Positions 1 through 7,681 are shown, numbered from the stretch's first letter. The stretch is DNA of 9,278 nucleotides from Desulfobacteraceae bacterium (GCA_003354055.1 PIVQ01000256.1:1-9278); one strand, 5' to 3'. Notes: generated from the sequence alone by a model not told the origin. Numbers and translations: made by a program.

Positions 1-165
1 AATATTCCTAAAACAAATCCCATGGCAGGAAACGTTACGGCCTTCCCAGATACCGTCCCGGCCACCCCCTATATCTTGTGCCAGGTTTTATCCGGAAGAA
101 GAGAGCCCTATGAATACAAGTCATCGTTTTTTAGTGCTGGCGCAGACCAACGACTAATACCATGA
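1..165 (+). CDS. C-terminal end of an unrecognised protein (partial, left edge)
   Basis: Frame 1 is open from the first base to a TGA at 163-165, giving 54 codons with no start in view. The readable tail contains PMAGNVTAFPDTVPATPY and later REPYEYKSSFF, and I do not recognise the family. Frame 2 of the same strand is also open to a TAA at 155-157, so the choice of frame is not certain. I prefer frame 1 because its residue mix is more protein-like, whereas frame 2 is rich in Pro/Ser/Arg as shadow frames often are. The minus strand is closed in all frames here. The stretch looks more GC-rich than the following 200 bases, which fits a gene end followed by a non-coding spacer. No function is assigned. 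Confidence 0.35.
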   Translation, partial: NIPKTNPMAGNVTAFPDTVPATPYILCQVLSGRREPYEYKSSFFSAGADQRLIP

Positions 166-210
166 AATACTCACGAGCCATTCAATTCCAATTTGACTTT
201 TTTTTTGCAT

Positions 211-226
211 TGGAAGATTTTTTGCG
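211..226 (+). promoter_or_regulatory. possible sigma-54 (-24/-12) promoter for the kinase operon
   Basis: TGGAAGATTTTTTGCG has the GG and GC dinucleotides separated by 10 bases, as in the -24/-12 consensus TGGCAC-N5-TTGC. The TGG and TTGC parts match exactly, while the CAC part is only partly kept. It lies about 140 bases upstream of the first kinase ATG. No activator-binding site was identified, and the surrounding DNA is T-rich, so a chance match is possible. A sigma-70 reading of the same stretch (TTGCAT, 17 nt, TATCCT) is weaker. Confidence 0.3.
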
Positions 227-362
227 GTATCCTAATTTATCAATAAACTCACCGAAAACTCAATTTAGTATCTGGTATATACATGCATAATTCTCCCCGT
301 GGATTTTCCGAATCCTATTTTTTTGGTTCAGCAAACTTTAAAAATGCCTTACAGATAAGCAA

Positions 363-2351
363 ATGATTATGGAAAAAAGAAATAACGTAAAGACAAGATT
401 CAGCCACCTGTTAATAGATATCTTCCGCTATATTTTTCTTTCAGTTTTTGTCTTGTCGATTATAAATGTGAACGCCCATGCTGATAAGCGGGATGTAAGG
501 GTAGGTGTGTATGCCAACAAACCTCTTGTTTACCAGGATGAAAATGGAAACTATAAAGGGCTGAGCATAGACGTGCTCCGCTTTGTTGCATCAAAAGAGA
601 ATTGGGAACTTGAGTTTGTTCCCTGCTCTTGGCCCAAGTGTCTGAAGATGATAAAAAATGGTGAAAATGATATCCAGGTAATTATCGCAAAGACTCCGGA
701 AAGGATCAAAATTTACGATTTCACAAACCAAGCTCTCTATTCTCTCTGGGCTCAAATTTTCATACATCCTGATTCCGATATTGAATCCTGGACAGACTTA
801 AAAGGAAAGAACGTTGCTGTTTACAAGGATGATTTGTTCTCCGAGACGTTCAAAAAACTCATTAAAGAATTCAACATAGATTGTTCCCTGCTTAAAGTAG
901 AGGACTATCATGCTATGATTAAGCTAATAAAAGAGAAGAAGGCCGATGCCGGGGTATTTATCCAGACATTTGCTGAACCGTATGCAATCAGGGGCATAGT
1001 CAGAAGAACCCCGATCATGTTCAATCCTGTTCCCATATATTATGCATTCCCCAAAGGGAAAGTGCCTGAACTTGTAACTGCAATAGATAGCCACTTAAAG
1101 ACGCTGAAAGAGGATACAAATTCCATCTACTATCAATCTTTAGACAGAATATTTGAGCAAGAAAAAAGAATAATGATTCCTCCTTTGATAAAATGGATTA
1201 TGATCGTAGTATTCGCTCTGTTATTACTATTCTTAACTATCAGTGTGATAACTAGAAGACAGGTAGCAGTGAGGACTACTGAGCTTATGTTAAAAACCAT
1301 TGATCTCGAAAAAGGAATAGGAGAGCGCAAACAGGCGGAAGAGGCGCTGAAAAAGAGTGAAGAAAGATTACAAAGCTTCATGGATTCAGCAACTGATGGT
1401 TTTATCCTTTTTGATTCGGAATTAAATCACATTGAAATGAACAAAGCAGCTCTTGAAATAACAGGGCTTAAGAGGGAAGATGTCATAGGCAAAAATCTTA
1501 TCGATACGGTTCCAGATATTAAAGGGACGGAGCGATATGCTGAGTATAAAAAAGTGATGAAAACATGCGTACCTTTCTATATCCATGATATTACAAACCA
1601 TCCCCTGACTGGTGATAAGCATATTGAGCTCAAGGCTTTCAAAGTGAACGACGGTCTCGGTATGATTTTTAACGATATCACGAAGGCTAAGCTGGCTGAA
1701 CAACAAACTAAGTCATCCCTTAAGGAAAAAGAAATCCTCCTGAAGGAGCTTTATCATCGGACAAAAAATAACATGCAGGTAATCATAGCCATGATCAACC
1801 TTCAGACAAACAATATCGAAGATGAAAACATTTTGCAGATGTTCAAAGAAACTAAGAATAGAATAATGACGATGGCTCTTGTTCATGAAAAACTCTGTCA
1901 GGCAAAGGATCTATCCAGAATTGATTTAAAGGACTATTTTACAGAATTGATCAATCTTTTAGAAAGTAGCTACCAAGAAATATCTTCCGGGATAAGTTTT
2001 AAAAAAGAGATGAACAGTGTCCTGGTTTCTTTTGATTCAGCCATTCCATGCGGTCTGATAATTAATGAATTGATCTCAAATGTATTTAAGCATGCCTTTC
2101 CGGAAAATCGAAGTGGTGAAATTCAAATCAACCTCAAAATAACGGATGATGAAGAGATTGAGTTTAGTGTAAGTGATAACGGCATCGGTTTGCCCGAGGG
2201 ATTGGATATTAGAAGTGCGGACACTTTGGGTTTTCAATCTGTTGTATCTTTAGCTGAGCATCAACTTACAGGATCGGTAAAGGTTGTCAAAGATAACGGA
2301 GCCCAATTTCATATTACCTTTAAGGAAGGATCTTGCAACGAGAGGGTATAA
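363..2351 (+). CDS. membrane sensor histidine kinase: SBP_bac_3 periplasmic domain, PAS, HisKA_2, HATPase
   Basis: A 662-residue sensor kinase that should bind a small solute outside the inner membrane and autophosphorylate in the cytoplasm. Residues 12-40 form a signal peptide or first membrane segment ending NAHA. Residues 45-265 resemble amino-acid-type solute-binding proteins (SBP_bac_3), including the TPERIKIYDF motif whose Arg114 is at the position that usually holds the ligand carboxylate. A membrane helix spans about 277-298, followed by a short coiled coil (300-340) and a PAS domain (about 335-440). The HisKA_2 H-box ELYHRTKNNMQ gives His465; the N-box is NELISNVFKHAF (Asn568/Asn573) and the G1 box DNGIGLPEG (605-613). 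The receiver-hybrid gene follows after 2 nt, so the two are cotranscribed. The ATG at 363 lacks a clear Shine-Dalgarno, and an ATG at 369 is the alternative. The ligand is unknown. The kinase half is paralogous to that of the minus-strand kinase at 5074-7674. Confidence 0.95.
   Translation: MIMEKRNNVKTRFSHLLIDIFRYIFLSVFVLSIINVNAHADKRDVRVGVYANKPLVYQDENGNYKGLSIDVLRFVASKENWELEFVPCSWPKCLKMIKNGENDIQVIIAKTPERIKIYDFTNQALYSLWAQIFIHPDSDIESWTDLKGKNVAVYKDDLFSETFKKLIKEFNIDCSLLKVEDYHAMIKLIKEKKADAGVFIQTFAEPYAIRGIVRRTPIMFNPVPIYYAFPKGKVPELVTAIDSHLKTLKEDTNSIYYQSLDRIFEQEKRIMIPPLIKWIMIVVFALLLLFLTISVITRRQVAVRTTELMLKTIDLEKGIGERKQAEEALKKSEERLQSFMDSATDGFILFDSELNHIEMNKAALEITGLKREDVIGKNLIDTVPDIKGTERYAEYKKVMKTCVPFYIHDITNHPLTGDKHIELKAFKVNDGLGMIFNDITKAKLAEQQTKSSLKEKEILLKELYHRTKNNMQVIIAMINLQTNNIEDENILQMFKETKNRIMTMALVHEKLCQAKDLSRIDLKDYFTELINLLESSYQEISSGISFKKEMNSVLVSFDSAIPCGLIINELISNVFKHAFPENRSGEIQINLKITDDEEIEFSVSDNGIGLPEGLDIRSADTLGFQSVVSLAEHQLTGSVKVVKDNGAQFHITFKEGSCNERV
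2340..2346 (+). promoter_or_regulatory. Shine-Dalgarno deciding the TTG start of the hybrid kinase
   Basis: GAGAGGG lies 7 bases before a TTG at 2354, an ideal distance. An upstream in-frame TTG at 2333 has AAGGAAGGA only 2 bases away, which is too close. The 2354 start also reproduces the stop-2 nt-start spacing seen after the paralogous kinase at 5074-7674. Confidence 0.6.
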
Positions 2352-2353
2352 AG

Positions 2354-4678
2354 TTGAAACCTATCAAAAAAATCCTGATTGTAGAAGACGATTCGTTTAT
2401 AGCCCGAGATACAAAAATGAGGGTAGAGAATCTTGGGTATAATGTCTCCGGAATTGTACCCAGCGGAGAGGAAGCCATTGAAAAAGTTGACCTTGCCCCG
2501 CCGGATTTGATTTTAATGGATATTAAACTTAAAGGGCAGATTGACGGAGTAGAAGCTGCTAAACAAATTAATACGAAATATAATATCCCCATTGTATATG
2601 TGACAGCATTTGCGGATAAGGATTTACTGGAGCGCGTTAAAACAACCGGACCTTATGGATACATTACCAAGCCATTTAAAGAAGCGGAGCTTCATACTGG
2701 AATTGAGATAGCCTTATATAAGCATGCAATGGAAATGAAATTGTTGGAGAGTCATGAGCGTCTGAAAGAAAACGAAGAAAAATATCGAGCTCTATTTGAA
2801 AGAGAATCTGATGCAATATTCATTTATGATCCTGAAACTACTAATATTCTTGATGTCAATAATGCAACATCAAAAATGTATGGATACAGCCATGATGAAT
2901 TAATCGGCATGTCATGCTTAAATCTTAGTGCTGAAGTAAAAGAATCCGTTTCGACGATTGATAGAATCCGTAAGGATAATGAAGTAAATATCCCATATCG
3001 TCTTCATCGTATGAAAGACGAAACCGTTTTTCCCGTTGATGTTAGTGGTTACGCAATCACATTAAAGGGCAAAAAAGTAATGTATGCTGTTATCAAGGAT
3101 ATCACCAAGCGCAAACAGATAGAAGAAAAGCTTAAAAAAAGCGAAAATAAATTTCGAAATTATGTCGAAACTTCTCAAGATCTCATCTGGGAGTGTGACT
3201 CCAAAGGTAGATTTGTTTACCTCAATCCTGCCTGGGAACAAGCCGTTGGCTACAAACTGAATGAAATGCTTGGCAAACCCTTCACTGATTTCACTATTGA
3301 AGATGAGATCGAGAGAAATTCAGCAGAATTTGTAAAGCATCTTGAAGGTGGTTTCGTTAAAAGCTTCCCGTCTACATACCTCTCAAAAGATGGATCAAAA
3401 GTTTATTTAATCTTTAATGCTATCCCCCTCTTTGATTCTGACAAAAATATTGTTGGCACTCAAGGATCCGCATATGACATCACCGAAAACAAGCGTACAG
3501 AAGAAGAAAAACGAATTCTTGAGGCGCAACTTCAACAGGCGCAAAAAACGGAAACTATCGGTACTCTTGCAGGTGGAATTGCCCATGATTTTAATAATAT
3601 ACTCTTCCCCATTGTGGGGTTTGCGGAAATGCTGGAAGAGGATCTGGCCGGAGACAAACGGTTTCAGGAATACATCACAGAAATTCTATCAGGTGCAAAA
3701 CGGGCCAAGGAACTGGTCAAACAAATCCTCACATTCAGCCGACAGACAAACCAGGAGGTCCTTCCCCTCCAACCCCATCTGATAGTTAATGAGGTAATCA
3801 AACTCATCCATTCCACCATTCCGTCGACCATTCAAATCAGGCAGAAAATTGATAAGTCAAGCCACACCATCTTGGCTGATCCCACCCAGATCCATCAGGT
3901 TGCAATGAATCTTGCCACCAATGCATTTCATGCCATGGAAGAATCCGGGGGCACCCTGACCATTGTCTTGGAGAACATTGATATTTCAGAGGGAAGCCTG
4001 AAGTTTTCATCTTTAGATCCTGGTTCCTATGTTCTTTTCAGTGTTGAAGACACAGGTGCCGGCATGGAGTCCCATATCATGGAAAAAATATTTAACCCCT
4101 ATTTTACAACAAAACCCAAGGGTAAGGGTACCGGACTTGGGCTTTCCGTGGTTCACGGTATTGTAACAAATTACGGCGGAGATATTTTTGTGAGCAGCAC
4201 CAGAAATAAAGGAACAACATTCAAAGTCTTAATACCTGCCGTTGAAAATGAACCTGGCACGAACCATGAAAACGCTCCTGCTGACGCCCCAAGGGGAACC
4301 GGCAACATCATGCTGGTGGATGATGAACCGCCTATTCTTATGTTAGAGGAAAAGATCCTGAGCCGTCTTGGATATGACACCGACGCTTTCAGCAAAAGTG
4401 AAGAGGCCTTGGCCCGGATTCAGTCCCACCCCCATGCCTATGATCTTGTGATCACGGATATGACCATGCCGAAACTGACCGGAGACCGGTTAATCCTGGG
4501 TATAAAGAAGGTCAACCCAGATCTGCCTGTTATCCTCTGCACGGGGTTCAGTGGAAAAATTTCTCCTGAAAGCGTTGAGGCCATAGGCGGCCAGGGTTTG
4601 CTGTACAAACCTGTGGTCAGAACCGACTTGGCTAGGACGGTCGCCCAGGTGCTCGGAACGGCCAGGGCAAAAAGATGA
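2354..4678 (+). CDS. soluble hybrid histidine kinase, REC-PAS-PAS-HisKA-HATPase-REC
   Basis: A 774-residue cytoplasmic phosphorelay protein with no signal peptide or membrane helix. Numbering is from the TTG at 2354; starting at TTG 2333 would add 7 residues. The N-terminal receiver (about 4-120) keeps the acidic pair Asp12/Asp13, phosphoacceptor Asp56 (LMDIKL), Thr84 and Lys106. Two PAS domains follow (about 141-255 and 263-383). The HisKA H-box GGIAHDFNN gives His411; the N-box includes Asn523, G1 is DTGAGM (566-571) and G2 GKGTGLGLSVVHG (591-603). A second complete receiver (about 653-770) has Asp656/Asp657, Asp702 (ITDMTMP), Thr730 and Lys752. The N-terminal receiver probably takes phosphate from the membrane kinase just upstream; the C-terminal one would pass it to an Hpt protein not in the window. 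GC content rises sharply near 3600, at the PAS/HisKA boundary, suggesting a chimeric gene. The specific input sensed by the PAS domains is unknown. Confidence 0.93.
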   Translation: MKPIKKILIVEDDSFIARDTKMRVENLGYNVSGIVPSGEEAIEKVDLAPPDLILMDIKLKGQIDGVEAAKQINTKYNIPIVYVTAFADKDLLERVKTTGPYGYITKPFKEAELHTGIEIALYKHAMEMKLLESHERLKENEEKYRALFERESDAIFIYDPETTNILDVNNATSKMYGYSHDELIGMSCLNLSAEVKESVSTIDRIRKDNEVNIPYRLHRMKDETVFPVDVSGYAITLKGKKVMYAVIKDITKRKQIEEKLKKSENKFRNYVETSQDLIWECDSKGRFVYLNPAWEQAVGYKLNEMLGKPFTDFTIEDEIERNSAEFVKHLEGGFVKSFPSTYLSKDGSKVYLIFNAIPLFDSDKNIVGTQGSAYDITENKRTEEEKRILEAQLQQAQKTETIGTLAGGIAHDFNNILFPIVGFAEMLEEDLAGDKRFQEYITEILSGAKRAKELVKQILTFSRQTNQEVLPLQPHLIVNEVIKLIHSTIPSTIQIRQKIDKSSHTILADPTQIHQVAMNLATNAFHAMEESGGTLTIVLENIDISEGSLKFSSLDPGSYVLFSVEDTGAGMESHIMEKIFNPYFTTKPKGKGTGLGLSVVHGIVTNYGGDIFVSSTRNKGTTFKVLIPAVENEPGTNHENAPADAPRGTGNIMLVDDEPPILMLEEKILSRLGYDTDAFSKSEEALARIQSHPHAYDLVITDMTMPKLTGDRLILGIKKVNPDLPVILCTGFSGKISPESVEAIGGQGLLYKPVVRTDLARTVAQVLGTARAKR

Positions 4679-4827
4679 AGTTTCCATATTAATGGGGATA
4701 AGTGCGTAGTCATGGAACAAGGTGGTGGCGGTGTTTCTTTCGTCTTCCGTTTAAAATAACAGAAAATCGAGAAATGGATTCACCAAGTGACACCATCTGT
4801 GCAGGATTTTATTTTCAACAGTCAGAT

Positions 4828-4923
4828 CTAAAAGTCTTTAAACTCATCATCCTCATCAAAAGGAATAACATGCTCAGGGCGGACTTCCTTATCAGGGCCG
4901 GCCATTTCCCCCCTTCTGGCATT
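4828..4923 (-). pseudogene. probable gene fragment: chemotaxis-receptor-like C-terminal peptide
   Basis: In the minus-strand frame ending at the TAG 4830-4828 there is a run that includes PDKEVRPEHVIPFDEDDEF and ends KDF. A tail with IPxDxDxxF(K/E)DF is typical, as I recall it, of the C-terminus of methyl-accepting chemotaxis proteins in deltaproteobacteria. It is shifted one frame from the receiver fragment immediately upstream on the same strand, so it cannot be the end of that protein without a frameshift. It could be a remnant left by a deletion that joined a receiver gene to a receptor gene. A tiny ORF of 25 codons from the ATG at 4905, preceded by GGGGGG, is the alternative. The family assignment rests on the terminal motif alone. 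Confidence 0.3.
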
Positions 4924-5071
4924 GCTCCGGATTTTTCTGTTCAGCAACCCGGACGGCTTGTTCTCCTGTTGATACTAATTCACAGAAAGTGTATCCCAAG
5001 CGCTTTAGGGCCATGCGTAATGAAATAGCATTAATGGCTTCATCTTCTACAATCAAAATTTTCTTTGCCAT
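4892..5071 (-). pseudogene. truncated response-regulator receiver domain after the minus-strand kinase
   Basis: The minus-strand ATG at 5071 lies 2 nt after the kinase stop (TAG 5076-5074). It opens a frame starting MAKKILIVEDEAINA, with the acidic residues of a receiver active site, and continuing through LGYTFCELVSTGEQAVRVAEQ. This matches the first ~50 residues of receivers partnered with HisKA_2 kinases and resembles the N-terminus of the hybrid kinase encoded at 2354 (KKILIVEDDSF, LGYNVSGIVPSGEEAIEK). At about base 4925 the homology stops. The phosphoacceptor Asp motif (usually LMDI), the conserved Thr and the Lys are all absent, and a TGA ends the frame after 59 codons. No other minus frame restores the missing part. 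The product could not be phosphorylated, so I call it a pseudogene formed by deletion or recombination. AGAG about 8 nt upstream of the ATG is a weak ribosome site. Confidence 0.75.
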
Positions 5072-5073
5072 AT

Positions 5074-7674
5074 CTATACTCTCTTAGGATGGAGTTGTTC
5101 ATTAAAGTAGATTTGGTACTCAGTTCCTTTATTATTTATAAGATTTATTGTACCACCAAGTTGATGTTCTACCAGAGCCACAATCGTTTGAAATCCCATT
5201 GATTCAGCCTCTCTGTAGTCAAACCCTTCGGGCAGACCGACACCATTGTCTTTGAATTTTAAATCTATTCTATCATCCTTCTTTTTAAGATGAATTTTAA
5301 TTTCTCCTTGTCGATTTCCTGGAAACGCATGTTTAAATACGTTTGATAATAGTTCATTCATGATCAGGCCGCATGGAATAGCTGCATCAATTGTTACCAT
5401 TGCCGGACTCATATCTGTTTTTATCCTTATCCCTTCAGACATATCTTGGTAGCTGCTTTCTAATAGATTGATCAAGTCTGTGAAATAATCCTTTAAGTCA
5501 ATCCTGGAAAGGTTTTTTGTCTGATAGAGCTTTTCATGAACAAGGGCCATGGTATTTATTCTATTATTGGTCTCTTTGAACATTCTCAAAATATTTTCAT
5601 CTTCAATATTTTGGGTCTGCAGGCTGACCATGGACATAACCACCTGCATGTTATTTTTAGTTCGGTGATATAGCTCCCGCAGAAGTACTTCTTTTTCAGT
5701 CAAAGACTCTTTGAGCTGTTGTTCAGCTAAAATCTCATTTGTGATATCAGTGACAACAACTACGTTTTTATGTAAATTTCCATCTGCATCAAAAGTGGGA
5801 TGAGGGGAATTCCTCAACCAGATTTTTTTCCCATCCGGTCGAAGAAATTGAACCTCGTAAGGGGTATCATGCCCTTTTTTTCTTAGGCCGATTTGTTTTT
5901 CAACAACTGCTGGACCATCGTTTACTAAATATTGAGCACTTATATCCCTAATATCCCTGTCTATTAGCAGTTCCCTTGTAAGGCCCAAAATCCGGCAGTA
6001 TTTTTGGTTGACAAAGCTGACTCTGAAATATTGATCAAGTTCTATCAACCCTTCGTTCATTGTTTCCACTAAATTACGATACTTCTCCTCGCTTTTATGC
6101 AATGTCTTCTCAGTTTGTATTTGCTCAATGACTCGTCCTAATCTTTCGGCGAGAGCATTAAGCAGACTTCTCTCTTCTGCTAAGAAAGGCCCTTCATCAA
6201 TTTCGATTTTTTTATGAAAATAGAAAACTTCTATGGTTCCAATTGATTCACCATGTACAATAATGTCCTGGGCCTGATTCCAGGTTGTTTCATGAAAGTT
6301 TTCCGTTAAGTATTCTCGCCCCGCCTGTCTGATTCGTGCGCAAGTTATTTCTGGATACTGCCAAGAGGATGGGATGAGATCTGCTGTTCCCTGAAGTACT
6401 TGCGCCAATGAAATCTTAGGCTTCTCAATAAGTTTAGATAAGCCATACATGCAATTCAATTCTTTGATTCTCTCACCAAGCTCATATGTGCGTTCCTGTA
6501 CTTTTTTTTCAAGTTTATTATGGGATTTTGTCAGGGCATGTTCTGCCCTGTGGCGTTTAGTCATTTGCATGAGTAATGCTAAAATAAGAAGAAATTCAAT
6601 TAAGCAGAAAGAAATCACAGCAATAATTTGCCACTTGTATCGGTCCCCCAATGATAACTCCTTATAGTGAACTATGCTACCTGGTGGCAATTGGTTTTCA
6701 TTTATGCCCCAGCGTTTGAGCTGGCGCCAGTCAAACATTTTAACGATTGCGCCGAAACTGATGACAGGAAAAGTATCAGGTTTTTCTCCATTCAGTATGC
6801 GTAAAGAAATTTCAGCAGCCTTCCTCCCTTGAACAGTAAAACCAATGAGATTACCGCCTACTATACCTTGCCCGAGATAAGTTTCCCATAAACTATAAGA
6901 TGGGACATTTGCAGCATTGGCAATACGAACAATGGCTTCCCTTGGATTGAAGGAATTGCCTTCTTTATCTTTGTACATCCAGGTATAAAGAATACTTGTG
7001 TGTTCATGCAGATGCGCTACCTGCTCAAGAATCTCTGGCATGGAATGATTGGTTAGATAAGTGAATTTTAACTTGGCATCATATTGATTGAAAATCGACT
7101 TGGCACCTTTGATGAATTTGGTAATAGCATCTGAAACACCGCCTACAACAACAATATGTTTCGTGGTTGGCTGTAATTTTAGAATAGTGTCAAGAGTTCC
7201 TTTTATGTCTGGTTTATACGATATGCCAGTTATGTTGGGAGATAATTTCATAGTTTTGAGGTTTAATTCCGAGACAACAGAAAATACAATGGGTATGTTA
7301 GGAAAAATCCCATCACCATATTCAATTAAAAAATCTAAACTGCTTGGAATTACAGAGATAATCAAGTCGATGGAACTGTCAGCATATTTATGGGACAGAA
7401 AAGAAACCAATTGATGTTTATATTGTTTATCGGAAAACAAATTTAGGTCCAAATACTCAATATATTGCTCGATATGATAATTGTGGTTGGCCTTAAACTT
7501 AAAAACCTCCTGAATCCCTTTTTCAGTAAGCTGAACTGCACGTTGGTTTTTGCTATTGCCGACAATGACAAGGATTCTTTTAGGATCTCGATGATCTGAG
7601 GCAGAAACGGTTGAGGCTGAAATTAGTGTAAAAAAAAGAATAACGATAGAGGTAAATCGCCAAAAAAAATGCAT
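5074..7674 (-). CDS. membrane sensor histidine kinase: ABC_sub_bind periplasmic domain, GAF-like, PAS, HisKA_2, HATPase
   Basis: An 866-residue sensor kinase. A signal peptide covers residues 1-25, ending VSA. Residues 33-320 look like an ABC_sub_bind (TrpX-like) solute-binding domain, with the family's IPIVFSVVSE and NITGISYKPD stretches and ending near RILNGEKPDTFPV. A membrane helix spans about 347-372, then a coiled coil to about 400. Residues 405-515 are a GAF-like domain (WQYPEITCARIR, SIGTIEVFYF). A PAS domain follows at 525-650. The HisKA_2 H-box ELYHRTKNNMQ gives His670; the N-box is NELLSNVFKHAF (Asn773/Asn778) and G1 DNGVGLPEG (809-817). All catalytic motifs are intact. The ATG at 7674 is supported by AAGGAG 7 nt upstream. 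Its kinase half is about 65% identical to that of the plus-strand kinase at 363-2351, but the sensor domains are unrelated. The receiver gene behind it is truncated, leaving it without an intact partner on its own strand. The ligand is unknown. Confidence 0.95.
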   Translation of the reverse strand: MHFFWRFTSIVILFFTLISASTVSASDHRDPKRILVIVGNSKNQRAVQLTEKGIQEVFKFKANHNYHIEQYIEYLDLNLFSDKQYKHQLVSFLSHKYADSSIDLIISVIPSSLDFLIEYGDGIFPNIPIVFSVVSELNLKTMKLSPNITGISYKPDIKGTLDTILKLQPTTKHIVVVGGVSDAITKFIKGAKSIFNQYDAKLKFTYLTNHSMPEILEQVAHLHEHTSILYTWMYKDKEGNSFNPREAIVRIANAANVPSYSLWETYLGQGIVGGNLIGFTVQGRKAAEISLRILNGEKPDTFPVISFGAIVKMFDWRQLKRWGINENQLPPGSIVHYKELSLGDRYKWQIIAVISFCLIEFLLILALLMQMTKRHRAEHALTKSHNKLEKKVQERTYELGERIKELNCMYGLSKLIEKPKISLAQVLQGTADLIPSSWQYPEITCARIRQAGREYLTENFHETTWNQAQDIIVHGESIGTIEVFYFHKKIEIDEGPFLAEERSLLNALAERLGRVIEQIQTEKTLHKSEEKYRNLVETMNEGLIELDQYFRVSFVNQKYCRILGLTRELLIDRDIRDISAQYLVNDGPAVVEKQIGLRKKGHDTPYEVQFLRPDGKKIWLRNSPHPTFDADGNLHKNVVVVTDITNEILAEQQLKESLTEKEVLLRELYHRTKNNMQVVMSMVSLQTQNIEDENILRMFKETNNRINTMALVHEKLYQTKNLSRIDLKDYFTDLINLLESSYQDMSEGIRIKTDMSPAMVTIDAAIPCGLIMNELLSNVFKHAFPGNRQGEIKIHLKKKDDRIDLKFKDNGVGLPEGFDYREAESMGFQTIVALVEHQLGGTINLINNKGTEYQIYFNEQLHPKRV

Positions 7675-7681
7675 TTATAAT

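Noticed and set aside
2333..2353. Upstream TTG at 2333 as the start of the hybrid kinase
   Set aside because: The ribosome site is only 2 nt away. The TTG at 2354 has better spacing, yields a standard receiver N-terminus and matches the junction in the paralogous cassette. It cannot be fully excluded.
3417..3782. 121-codon plus-strand ORF within the hybrid kinase
   Set aside because: It lies entirely inside the hybrid kinase in another frame, and its product is the low-complexity Lys/Arg/Ser kind seen in shadow frames.
4702..5028. 108-codon plus-strand ORF between the convergent genes
   Set aside because: It runs antisense to the receiver fragment and chemoreceptor-like tail, which have recognisable homology. 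Its own product is a Trp/Arg/Phe-rich mix without motifs.
7088..7414. 108-codon plus-strand ORF opposite the ABC_sub_bind sensor domain
   Set aside because: It is antisense to a well-supported gene and shows no motif or ribosome site.
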